This document shows, in pieces, positions 5,768 to 12,154 of a stretch of 12,154 nt of DNA. A program made the translations under genes and the position numbers. Every line of letters begins with the position of its first letter. Position 1 is the first letter of the stretch. The DNA lies in NCBI GenBank assembly GCA_026999335.1, contig JALTPW010000306.1:1-12154 (forward strand), given 5' to 3'. Under the pieces are notes generated by a model that was not told the origin of the DNA, searched no databases, and worked only from the letters and a program-made list of their open reading frames with translations. Origin of the DNA: Chromatiales bacterium (GTDB lineage: Bacteria; Pseudomonadota; Gammaproteobacteria; SZUA-152).

Positions 5768-6472
5768 TCAGCGCCGGGTGAGTTTTAGCAGGGTGCTGCC
5801 GTGGCGGCGGTGAAAGTCCGTTAGCGCGCTGTGGCCGCCGACGGCAAATACCGCCACGGCGGCGAGCAGGTCGCGCAGTTGTTGCGCGCTGCCGGCATCG
5901 AAGGGGCAATAAGCGCCGCCGCTGAGTTCGGCGAGATGACGGAAGGCGTGTGCGGCATTGGCGTCGTGTCCCTCGTGAAACAGGAATAATGGTACCCCCA
6001 GCAGGCCCAGCTGCCCGGCCTGCTGACCCAGGCTATCGATGTTTTCCTCCACGCAGTCGCCGATGAATACCACGGCGTTGACTTTTTGTTTGCGGGTCTC
6101 GCGCAGGGCATGCTGCAACAGCTTGCCGATCTGTGTATGTCCAGCCAGACAGTGCACGGCGGTCATTTCATGCAACAGTTGACGGCTGTCTGCAAGCCAG
6201 GGGGTGGGATGAAATTCACCGAAGCCACGGTAATAACATAACTGAATATCGAGACCACCCAACTGGGCGGTGGACTGAAACATCTCTGTCTGCAAATGGC
6301 TGGCGTGATCCCAGCTGGCCTCGCGGCTGGCGGTGGCATCGAGGGCGAAGATCAGGCGGCCGCGGTTTTTGCCCGCTGTACCGGTACGCGCGGGCGGTGT
6401 GCTGGCGGCCTTTTGCAAAAAGGCGGCAACGGTCTTGGCGGAGGATTTTTCAGGCAGCTTTTTGTCAGACAT
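5768..6472 (-). CDS. von Willebrand factor A (VWA) domain protein
   Basis: This 234-residue protein has no signal peptide or membrane span, so it is probably cytoplasmic. Most of it is one VWA domain (about residues 38-200). The metal-ion-dependent adhesion site is recognisable: DATAS at 45-49 (DxTxS instead of the usual DxSxS), Thr 113 in AGHTQIG and Asp 139 in VVFIGDCVEEN. VWA domains bind partners through a coordinated divalent metal; they are not enzymes themselves. The first 37 residues are basic and low in complexity. ATG 6472 has GGAG about 8 nt upstream and lies 12 nt after the purT relic. The next gene, a J-domain protein, starts one base after its stop, suggesting the two act together, perhaps as a chaperone adaptor (inference). 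Confidence 0.85.
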   Translation of the reverse strand: MSDKKLPEKSSAKTVAAFLQKAASTPPARTGTAGKNRGRLIFALDATASREASWDHASHLQTEMFQSTAQLGGLDIQLCYYRGFGEFHPTPWLADSRQLLHEMTAVHCLAGHTQIGKLLQHALRETRKQKVNAVVFIGDCVEENIDSLGQQAGQLGLLGVPLFLFHEGHDANAAHAFRHLAELSGGAYCPFDAGSAQQLRDLLAAVAVFAVGGHSALTDFHRRHGSTLLKLTRR

Positions 6473-6484
6473 GTGTGTGCTCCG

Positions 6485-7069
6485 TCATTTGCCAGGGCTG
6501 ACTCGTGCTGCTATCTGCCGGGCGCGTTCGCGGGCCTGTTCGATGTTTTCCCCGCGCGCCAGGGCGACACCCATGCGCCGCCGCAGGAAGGATTCTGGCT
6601 TGCCGAACAGGCGCAGGTCGCTGCCGGGCACGCGCAGCGCCTCGGCGATGTTGTCGAAATGGATGCCGCTGGCCTCCAGGCCACCGTAGATCACCGCGCT
6701 GGCGCCGGGTTCGCGTAGGCTTGTATCCACTGGTAGGCCGAGGATGGCGCGTGCGTGCAGCTCGAATTCATTCTGCCACTGGCTGGCCATCGTCACCATG
6801 CCCGTGTCGTGGCGATGGCCTCGATCTCCGGTACCACCAGCATGGGTTTTTCCGCTTCGATGAGCGCGCGCAGGGCAGAGCCATCGGTCATGTCGGTGGT
6901 GTAAGGCACGATGCGCCACCTGGTGGCCGGGGGCGTTGTCGTAACGATCCACGGCCAGGGTCTCCACGCCCAGTCGCTGTAGGGCAATGATGACTTCTTT
7001 GCCCAGTTCGCCGGCGCCCAGCAGCATGACACGGGTGGCGGAATCGGAAAGCGGTGTGCCGATGTTCAT
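6485..7069 (-). pseudogene. purT: Phosphoribosylglycinamide formyltransferase 2 (PurT) relic with internal deletion and frameshift
   Basis: PurT is a roughly 390-residue ATP-grasp enzyme using formate and ATP to formylate GAR in purine synthesis. Here one open frame of 194 codons joins a good N-terminus (ATRVMLLGAGELGKEVIIALQR ... VDRYDNAPGHQVAHRA, residues 1-55) to a good C-terminus (HDTGMVT ... LFGKPESFLRRRMGVALA, from about residue 87). The 31 residues between are not PurT. The correct text (YTTDMTDGSALRALIEAEKP, then MLVVPEIEAIA) lies in another frame, entered by an extra T in GCCTTAC (6901-6907). At 6811-6815 EAIA is fused directly to HDTGMVT, so about 195 residues (some 590 bp), including the ATP-grasp core, are gone. 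The two lesions cancel in frame. Its ATG overlaps the DUF3549 stop (ATGA). A stable partial protein is possible but cannot be a working PurT. Confidence 0.88.
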
Positions 7070-8127
7070 GGTTTGTTCCCCTTGGCGATGCCCTGGGTGA
7101 AACGCTGGATGAAGGTGGCGATAGCCTGTTGTACTTCCTGCGGCTGTTGGTTGTCGCGAATGTCGGCCAGCAGCAGATTGCGCAGCACGGGCAGGAACAG
7201 CAGGTCGGCGAGGATGCTGTCGAAGGCGCGCTGGCCGCTTTCCGCCAGACGCCGTAAAAAGTGCCTGCGCAGGTCGTTATCGTACAGGGTCTCCCAGGCG
7301 CGACCGGCGATGGCGGCGAGGATTTCCGGGTGCTTGCCCAGTTCGCTGTGCAGCGCGACCTGCATGGCGGCGATGACCTTTTCGCGCTGAGCGCCGTTGG
7401 ACAGGCCGCGCAGGGCGGCGGCGATCAGCACCGGGTCGGGTGTGTCCAGTTCTGTGTGCAGGCGCTGGGCGATGGCGTCGATGAGGGTATCGCCAAGAGC
7501 CTCGTTTTCCAGGCAGCCACAGAGCACGTTAAAGGGTTCGGTGGGCAGCTGCGGGATGGCCTGGGTGAGTAGCCCGGCGTGCTCGTCGTGGCGCATGGCC
7601 AGATCGGCGATGCCTTGCAGGCCGACGAACTGCCACTGTTCGAAGCCTTGTTTACCGCTGAAGTATTCCAGCGTGTGGGCGTATTGCGGTGAGGGTGAGT
7701 GTCCCTGGCTGTGGGCAATGCGCGCATGCAGATTGGCCATCTGCGTCTCGTTGGGCTTGAAGCCGAAGGGGTTGTCGCCGAGCGGGTCTGTTGAAGGGGC
7801 GGCGGCATTATCGGGCTGGCCGGCGCTATCGATGATGCGGCGCAGAAATTCATTGCGCGCCGCCTGTACCAGCAGGCCCTGCTCGTCGAGGGGGAAACGC
7901 AAAAACCACAGGTGGGGTTCACCGGCCCGGGTGTCGTCGAACAAAATACCCGGCCAGGCGGCCTGCTGAAAGGGCTGTGACCAGGGCTCTGCAGCGTTTT
8001 CGAAGGCGATGAAGCGCTCGTGAGGGATTTCGATGATGCGGCGGCCGAGGCTGAAAAAGCGCGGCCGGGTGCCGATCTGGTCGAGGAAGTCGTAGAGGGT
8101 GGTGGTCACGGTATCTGGGCTTGGCAA
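7066..8127 (-). CDS. DUF3549 family protein
   Basis: The 353-residue protein matches by eye the gammaproteobacterial family DUF3549, which has no known function. Its N-terminus, LYDFLDQIGTRPRFFSLGRRIIEIP, followed by WSQPFQQAAWPGILF and LWFLRFPLDEQGLL, is the family's recognisable start. The middle and C-terminal parts are helical and repeat-like (LIAAALRGLSNGAQREKVIAAM, ILAAIAGRAWETLYD). No signal peptide or membrane span is seen, so it is probably cytoplasmic. The longest frame begins at TTG 8127; GTG 8109 (MTTTLYDFLDQ) is an equally good choice. Neither has a Shine-Dalgarno sequence, but TAAAAT lies just upstream (8143-8148 on the minus strand). It is the first gene of the operon and overlaps purT by ATGA. 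Family call is by recollection of the pattern. Confidence 0.75.
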   Translation of the reverse strand: MPSPDTVTTTLYDFLDQIGTRPRFFSLGRRIIEIPHERFIAFENAAEPWSQPFQQAAWPGILFDDTRAGEPHLWFLRFPLDEQGLLVQAARNEFLRRIIDSAGQPDNAAAPSTDPLGDNPFGFKPNETQMANLHARIAHSQGHSPSPQYAHTLEYFSGKQGFEQWQFVGLQGIADLAMRHDEHAGLLTQAIPQLPTEPFNVLCGCLENEALGDTLIDAIAQRLHTELDTPDPVLIAAALRGLSNGAQREKVIAAMQVALHSELGKHPEILAAIAGRAWETLYDNDLRRHFLRRLAESGQRAFDSILADLLFLPVLRNLLLADIRDNQQPQEVQQAIATFIQRFTQGIAKGNKP

Positions 8128-8188
8128 GGGTCGGGGCGGAGATTTTAGCAGGCCAGGGGGCGCTTGCCTCTACCTTTCTCTCACCTTT

Positions 8189-8211
8189 CTATCGGCTATT
8201 TCTGCCGATAG
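8189..8211. repeat. Perfect 8-bp hairpin, 7-nt loop
   Basis: CTATCGGC (8189-8196) and GCCGATAG (8204-8211) form a perfect stem around TATTTCT. No T run follows on either strand, so it is not a standard terminator. It lies about 60-80 nt upstream of the DUF3549 start and could be an operator or leader structure. Confidence 0.6.
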
Positions 8212-8526
8212 GGCCCGCCTTGGCGCTGTGGGTTGGCGGCGTATGGCCCGAATGGTGCTGACTCAAGCCGGAAAATACCCTCGTCGCGAATGAAACGCAG
8301 TGAAGACCCGGATAAAAACGCTTTACGCGTTGAACGTCCGCAGGGCACCCGAAGATGCGTGGCACGAGCCACCCAGGCCGCCTGAAACGCCGTATATTCT
8401 GGATTCCTGTTAACGCCCGGTTTGCGGGGAGAGCAGCCTGATTGAGGGTGTTTGAGACATGAATTTGGACAACCCCTCTACGTCATGACGATGTGTTGTT
8501 AGTGGGACAGCACTGAAAGAGGATGC

Positions 8527-8545
8527 AAAGCGACACCGTCGCTTT
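8527..8545 (+). repeat. Perfect 8-bp hairpin, 3-nt loop
   Basis: AAAGCGAC (8527-8534) pairs with GTCGCTTT (8538-8545) around ACC. An outer CAGCA/TGCTG pairing encloses it, making a larger stem-loop. It precedes a second hairpin of the same stem and loop size by 29 nt in the leader of the FG-GAP gene. Confidence 0.6.
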
Positions 8546-8574
8546 AGATGCTTGCTGTTTATCGTAATGGACTG

Positions 8575-8603
8575 TATCTTACGCTGTAAGATAGTTGTTT
8601 TTT
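8575..8603 (+). terminator. Perfect hairpin followed by a T run (attenuator-like or operator dyad)
   Basis: TATCTTAC (8575-8582) and GTAAGATA (8586-8593) pair perfectly around GCT, and GTTGTTTTTT follows at once. On the plus strand this has the form of an intrinsic terminator, though the stem is AT-rich. It lies about 120 nt before the FG-GAP ATG, so it could attenuate that gene. Equally, the dyad could be a repressor site over the proposed TATCTT -10 box. Confidence 0.45.
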
Positions 8604-8721
8604 GTCGCTTGATGGGAATCCAGTGCTGATATTACTGGGTCGACTGTTGACCCGGCATAAAGATCATTCCGGTTCCTTACCATGGCGCCATATTTTTTAA
8701 CGTAAAAGAGAGGGTTTTGTA

Positions 8722-11328
8722 ATGAAAATGAGTTACCCATCTTGTGCGCGCGGCAGTTTGTCCAAAAGCCAGGAAGGCAGACGGGCGAGGGGCCTTGTGA
8801 CATTGAAAGCGTGCTGTATGGCCGTTCTTTGTCTGGCTTTCGTCTTGCCCGCCGAGGCGGGCTGGCTGTATTCAGGGGAAATGTTCTATCCCGGTGACGA
8901 CCCCAGTACTGTGGTGGTTGCTGATGTGAATGGGGATGCACTGCTGGACATCATTGCGGGTGCTGACGGAGGGGTAGGTGTCTTGCTGGGTCAGAGCGGT
9001 GGCGGGTTGTCCTCCACGGTCAGTTACAGTATCGGCCAACCTCTGTTACTGGAGGATCTAAATGGTGATGGACTGACGGATGCCGTTACCTCCAATGCGG
9101 TGTTGCTGGGACAGGCTGGTGGCGGCTTTTCTCCACCACAGAACTATGGCACCGGTGGCAACAATGCTGCGGTGATTGGAGATGTCAATGGTGATGGGCG
9201 AACCGACATTGTCACGACAAGCCTCTTCGGGAGTGTCTACGTGTTTCATGGCCAAAGCGGCGGAGGATTTATCAGCGCGGGAAGCTATGCGGTGGGTGAC
9301 AAGCCGATGGCTGTGGCCGCCCGGGATGTCAACGGTGATGGCCGGCTGGATATCGTGACCAGTAATTCGTCTGGAAATGATGTCAGTGTGCTGTTGGGGC
9401 TGGCGGGTGGTGGTTTTTCCTCCATGGTGAATTACACCGTGGGGGCGGCTCCTCGAGGCCTGGTGATCGGTGATCTGGATGGTGATGGATTGGACGATAT
9501 CGTGACGGCCAATTCCGGTAGTGGCAACATCAGTATTCTCTCTGGATTGAGTGGGGGTGGTTTTGCCACGGCCGTTGACTATGCCGTGGGCGATTCCCCA
9601 AGGGATGTGACATTGGATGACATGAACGGTGACGGCCGGCCGGATATTGTTGTGGCCAATCATGGCGGCGGTGACGTGAGCCTGCTGTTGGCCCGGGCGG
9701 GCGGTGGTTTTTCATCACCGGTCAACTATGCTGCGGGTGTTTCGTATGCGCTTTCTTCTGTGACCACGGGCGACCTGAACGGCGATGGCTGGCCGGATGT
9801 CGTCGTGGCGCACGATCATCAGTCCAGTAGCGCCTTTAGCGGCATCGCCGTATTGTTCGGTCAGGCGGGCGGTACGCTGGCGGCGCCCGCTCGTCATGCC
9901 GTGGGGGCCTTTCCCGAGGCGTTGGTGATGGGTGACCTCGATGGCGATGGCCTGACGGATATGGCCACGGTCAACTGGGGTAGTGACAGTGTCAGTGTCT
10001 TGCGGGGGCTGGCGGGCGGGATGTTCGCGCCGGTGGTGAATTACCGTACCGAAGGTGATCGCCCACGCGCCCTGGCCATGGGTGACGTGAACGGTGATGG
10101 CCGGCCGGATCTGGTGGCGGCCAACGGCGCCGACGCCAGTATCAGCGTCCTGCCGGCCCTGGCCGGTGGCGGGTTTGGCGCGGCCGAGGTCTATGCGGTG
10201 GACAATGGCCCCATTGGCGTGGCCATCGATGACATGAATCGTGATGGCCGTCTTGACATCGTTACCTCCAACCTCGATGCCGGCAGCGTCAGCGTGTTGC
10301 ACGCCAGGAGCGGTGGAGGCTTTGCGAGCGCCGTGCATTATTCCGTGGGCAGAGGCCCGTCATCGATCAAGCTGGCCGATTTCAACGGCGATGGCAGGCC
10401 GGATATCGCTACCGGCAGCGAAGACAGCTATGTGAATATAGTACTTGCACAGCCCGGGGGTGGCTATGCGGCGCCAGTGACTTATAGCGTGGGGCGCATT
10501 CCGCGATCCATCGCCATTGGTGACATCGATGGCGATGGATCGTTCGATATCGTCACGTCCAATTCCACTGACCAGGACGTGAGTGTTTTGCTGGGAATGG
10601 GAGCCGGCACGTTCGAGCCGGCCAGCCAGTATTCTTTGGGTTCCCTGTCGCATCCCGATGAATTGACTCTTGCAGATATCGATGGCGATGGGCGCGACGA
10701 CGTGATAGTCACCGGCACTGATTATGGGCTCAGCGTCCTCTTGGGTCAGGCGGATGGCAGCCTGAGCATGGCGCGGCACATCGTGTTGAATACCGGCGGT
10801 GGCGCTGTGGCAGTCGGTGACGTGAACCATGATGGTGGTCTGGATATCGCTGTGGCGGATTATGTGAACAACGAGGCCGTTGTGCTTTTCAATGCGGTTG
10901 CGGCTTCCACGGTCATTGCTTATGACGACAGGGCGGACACCACTCTCGAGCGGTCAACGACGACCGGGAACGTGCTTGCCAATGATGTAGGCGTGGGGCT
11001 GAATATCACCGCCTTTGACGCCACTAGCACCCAGGGAGGAAGCGTAATCGGCAATGCCGACAATACGTTTACCTACCGCCCACCAGCGGGCTTTCTCGGC
11101 ATCGACACGTTTAGTTATACCATCACCGACAGCCGCGGCAGAACGGATCGGGGGACGGTGACCGTTGCTGTCCGCGATAGCGCCGGCACTGGCGGAGGGG
11201 GCGGTGGAAACGGAAACAGCGGTGGCAATAACAGTGCTGGGGGAGGTGGTGGCAGCGCATCGTTCGTCGGATTGCTGGCCGGGTTGTTGTTCCTTGGCTG
11301 GAGGCGGCGCCCGAATCGATGCTGTTGA
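8722..11328 (+). CDS. Exported FG-GAP/VCBS-repeat protein with Ig-like domain and GlyGly-CTERM-like tail
   Basis: The 868-residue protein has a long signal peptide (basic RRAR, hydrophobic core ACCMAVLCLAFVLP, predicted cleavage after AEA at residue 46). From about residue 60 to 725 run 14 repeats of roughly 45-50 residues. Each has a calcium-binding DxNGDGxxD loop (DVNGDGRTD, DLDGDGLDD, DMNGDGRPD, DIDGDGSFD and so on) and a VSVLLGxAGGGF strand. Such FG-GAP repeats form beta-propeller blades, and 14 would make two seven-bladed propellers. A cadherin/Big_9-like Ig domain follows (about 729-818; NVLANDVG ... TFTYRPPAGFLGIDTFSYTITDSRG). The end is a Gly-rich linker, a hydrophobic stretch and WRRRP, like GlyGly-CTERM tails cut by rhombosortase in proteins using type II secretion. 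Role is probably surface binding or adhesion. A lipoprotein gene follows after 53 nt. Confidence 0.88.
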   Translation: MKMSYPSCARGSLSKSQEGRRARGLVTLKACCMAVLCLAFVLPAEAGWLYSGEMFYPGDDPSTVVVADVNGDALLDIIAGADGGVGVLLGQSGGGLSSTVSYSIGQPLLLEDLNGDGLTDAVTSNAVLLGQAGGGFSPPQNYGTGGNNAAVIGDVNGDGRTDIVTTSLFGSVYVFHGQSGGGFISAGSYAVGDKPMAVAARDVNGDGRLDIVTSNSSGNDVSVLLGLAGGGFSSMVNYTVGAAPRGLVIGDLDGDGLDDIVTANSGSGNISILSGLSGGGFATAVDYAVGDSPRDVTLDDMNGDGRPDIVVANHGGGDVSLLLARAGGGFSSPVNYAAGVSYALSSVTTGDLNGDGWPDVVVAHDHQSSSAFSGIAVLFGQAGGTLAAPARHAVGAFPEALVMGDLDGDGLTDMATVNWGSDSVSVLRGLAGGMFAPVVNYRTEGDRPRALAMGDVNGDGRPDLVAANGADASISVLPALAGGGFGAAEVYAVDNGPIGVAIDDMNRDGRLDIVTSNLDAGSVSVLHARSGGGFASAVHYSVGRGPSSIKLADFNGDGRPDIATGSEDSYVNIVLAQPGGGYAAPVTYSVGRIPRSIAIGDIDGDGSFDIVTSNSTDQDVSVLLGMGAGTFEPASQYSLGSLSHPDELTLADIDGDGRDDVIVTGTDYGLSVLLGQADGSLSMARHIVLNTGGGAVAVGDVNHDGGLDIAVADYVNNEAVVLFNAVAASTVIAYDDRADTTLERSTTTGNVLANDVGVGLNITAFDATSTQGGSVIGNADNTFTYRPPAGFLGIDTFSYTITDSRGRTDRGTVTVAVRDSAGTGGGGGGNGNSGGNNSAGGGGGSASFVGLLAGLLFLGWRRRPNRCC

Positions 11329-11381
11329 GACAGGTTTTCTTGTCGTCAGTTTTTACTCCAAATTACAAGATGGAAAGAAAA

Positions 11382-12075
11382 ATGAATATTAATTTTGGTA
11401 TCAATGTGTTTGTTTTGAATGTTTTGTTTTTATCGGGTTGTGGTGGGGGGGAATAACACTACGAAAAATCCGCCTGGGAATGGTCAGCCCACAGATATAA
11501 ATATTAATTTCAAATTATTCCCTGATGATTATTTTACTGGCTATGATGTTTATGCGGCTTTAGTTGGCTCAAATAACAAAGGGCAGAGTTACACCGGCAG
11601 CATTACTGAAAAAACGTTAGCTGTCACTACATTCCTGGGTGAATCTGCGATACCTGTTGAAAGCAAAACAGAATTCACTATTACTAATGGTGGTTTTGGC
11701 TCAGCCACACTGAAAAATTATTATAGCGTCAATGCTGACGATAGACGTTTTTTGGGTGTTGGCGGCAATATTGTAACGGTGTCAGCAACGACAACTCCAA
11801 TTCCTGAAACTGCCAGAATAGGGGATTCCGGAATGATAGGGACATATATCGACAATGCCAACTTTGAAACGACGTTATCATGGCGGCTTGAAGATGGTTT
11901 CAATGGGAATGCAAAGCTGGTGCTTTTGAATGTTACTGACAAGCCATCGGGCGATCTGGATAACAGGTTTACTACTACATACTTAATTCAGCCGGATGGC
12001 TCGAGATTATCAGTTAAGCTGGTAACGTATAACGATAATGTCAATATCGAAGTTACACTGGAAGGTGATTATTAG
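11382..12075 (+). pseudogene. Lipoprotein gene frameshifted (or phase-OFF) at a seven-G tract
   Basis: ATG 11382 (GGAAAG about 4 nt upstream) reads MNINFGINVFVLNVLFLSGCGGGE and then stops at TAA. Its hydrophobic core and LSGC lipobox make a classic lipoprotein signal peptide. After the lipobox the DNA has seven G's (11445-11451). With six, the frame would run on as CGGGNNTTKNPPGNGQPTDI and continue to TAG 12073-12075, giving 230 residues. The body is AT-rich at DNA level and beta-strand-rich, with no domain I recognise (FKLFPDDYFTGYDVYAALV, SWRLEDGFNGNAKLVLLNVT). The ATG at 11419 only provides an out-of-frame start without a signal. The cause may be slippage-driven phase variation, a fixed mutation or a sequencing error. 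If expressed, the protein would sit in the outer membrane, next to an exported FG-GAP protein. Confidence 0.8.
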
Positions 12076-12154
12076 CCGCGTTACAGCTTCAATCTGGATT
12101 AATCCGTTGAATGGCCTGTCCAGTGGCCCTGAGTGTTCGTTTGGCGTGGCAAAG

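Larger units (their letters stand above)
8128..8721. other. Gene-free divergent intergenic region with several hairpins
   Basis: No credible gene lies in these 594 bases between the DUF3549 operon and the FG-GAP gene. It holds several perfect inverted repeats: 8189-8211, 8527-8545 and 8575-8593, and a shorter GGGTC/GACCC pair at 8637-8653. A plus-strand promoter can be proposed at TTGCTG (8552-8557), 17 nt, TATCTT (8575-8580), which would place the last strong dyad across the -10 box. The FG-GAP gene's ribosome-binding site (GAGAGGG) is about 7 nt before its ATG. Confidence 0.6.

Noticed and set aside
8328..8400. A second aptamer-like segment (GGGCACCCGAAGATGC ... AGGCCGCC)
   Set aside because: Some short words match known aptamers, but I could not build a consistent fold and nothing conserved can be shown.
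8500..8570. Cyclic-di-GMP class I (GEMM) riboswitch
   Set aside because: GAAAGAG followed by GATGCAAAGC resembles the aptamer core, but the tetraloop stem does not pair well and no second (P3) helix is evident; kept only as a search suggestion.
9058..10830. Three long minus-strand frames opposite the FG-GAP gene
   Set aside because: Antisense shadows created by the repeated GC-rich FG-GAP codons; their apparent repeats mirror the plus-strand repeats.
12076..12154. A gene or terminator at the right edge
   Set aside because: Only a short TGGCC/GGCCC-type repeat is visible and no open frame begins; too little sequence to judge.

Overview
The window looks like a chromosomal segment of a gammaproteobacterium. 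A DUF3549 protein, a PurT remnant, a DsrC/TusE-family protein, an LpxL/HtrB-type lipid A acyltransferase and Pseudomonas-type REP palindromes all fit that class. The sulfur-linked rhodanese and DsrC-type proteins would suit a sulfur-metabolising lineage, but that is inference. Housekeeping genes are GC-rich. The toxin tip, its immunity genes and the last lipoprotein are clearly AT-rich.

Left part (1-1444): a rhodanese domain protein on the minus strand, cut by the window edge, diverges from an LpxL/HtrB-family acyltransferase on the plus strand. Next comes a stretch of broken genes (1457-4432), all on the plus strand. It starts with the decayed C-terminal half of a BtuD/FecE-type ABC ATPase. 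A polymorphic-toxin gene with a pre-toxin helix region and a C-terminal WHH (HNH/Endo VII) nuclease follows, broken by a frameshift. After it come a SUKH/SMI1-KNR4 immunity gene with one in-frame stop codon and a second SUKH (YrhA-like) immunity gene. The second is split by a 262-bp element with imperfect terminal inverted repeats and an exact 9-bp target duplication. Toxin and both immunity genes are therefore damaged by independent lesions.

Middle (4433-8127, minus strand): a TusE/DsrC-like gene stands alone behind its own promoter. Upstream of it lies a tightly packed four-gene operon transcribed DUF3549, purT, VWA protein, membrane J-domain protein. Start and stop codons overlap or nearly touch at two joints. 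purT is a relic: a one-base insertion and a roughly 590-bp internal deletion have removed the ATP-grasp region.

Right part (8128-12154): a gene-free leader of about 590 bp carries several perfect hairpins. It precedes a large exported protein with 14 FG-GAP/VCBS calcium-binding repeats, an Ig-like domain and a GlyGly-CTERM-like tail. Behind it lies an AT-rich lipoprotein gene whose frame is broken by one extra G in a seven-G run just after the lipobox cysteine. That lesion could be a phase-variable switch, a pseudogene mutation or a sequencing error.

The window's main interest is a well-preserved fossil of a toxin-immunity island and several readable lesions, rather than a clearly new enzymatic system. 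The VWA/J-domain pair is the best candidate for an uncharacterised functional module.
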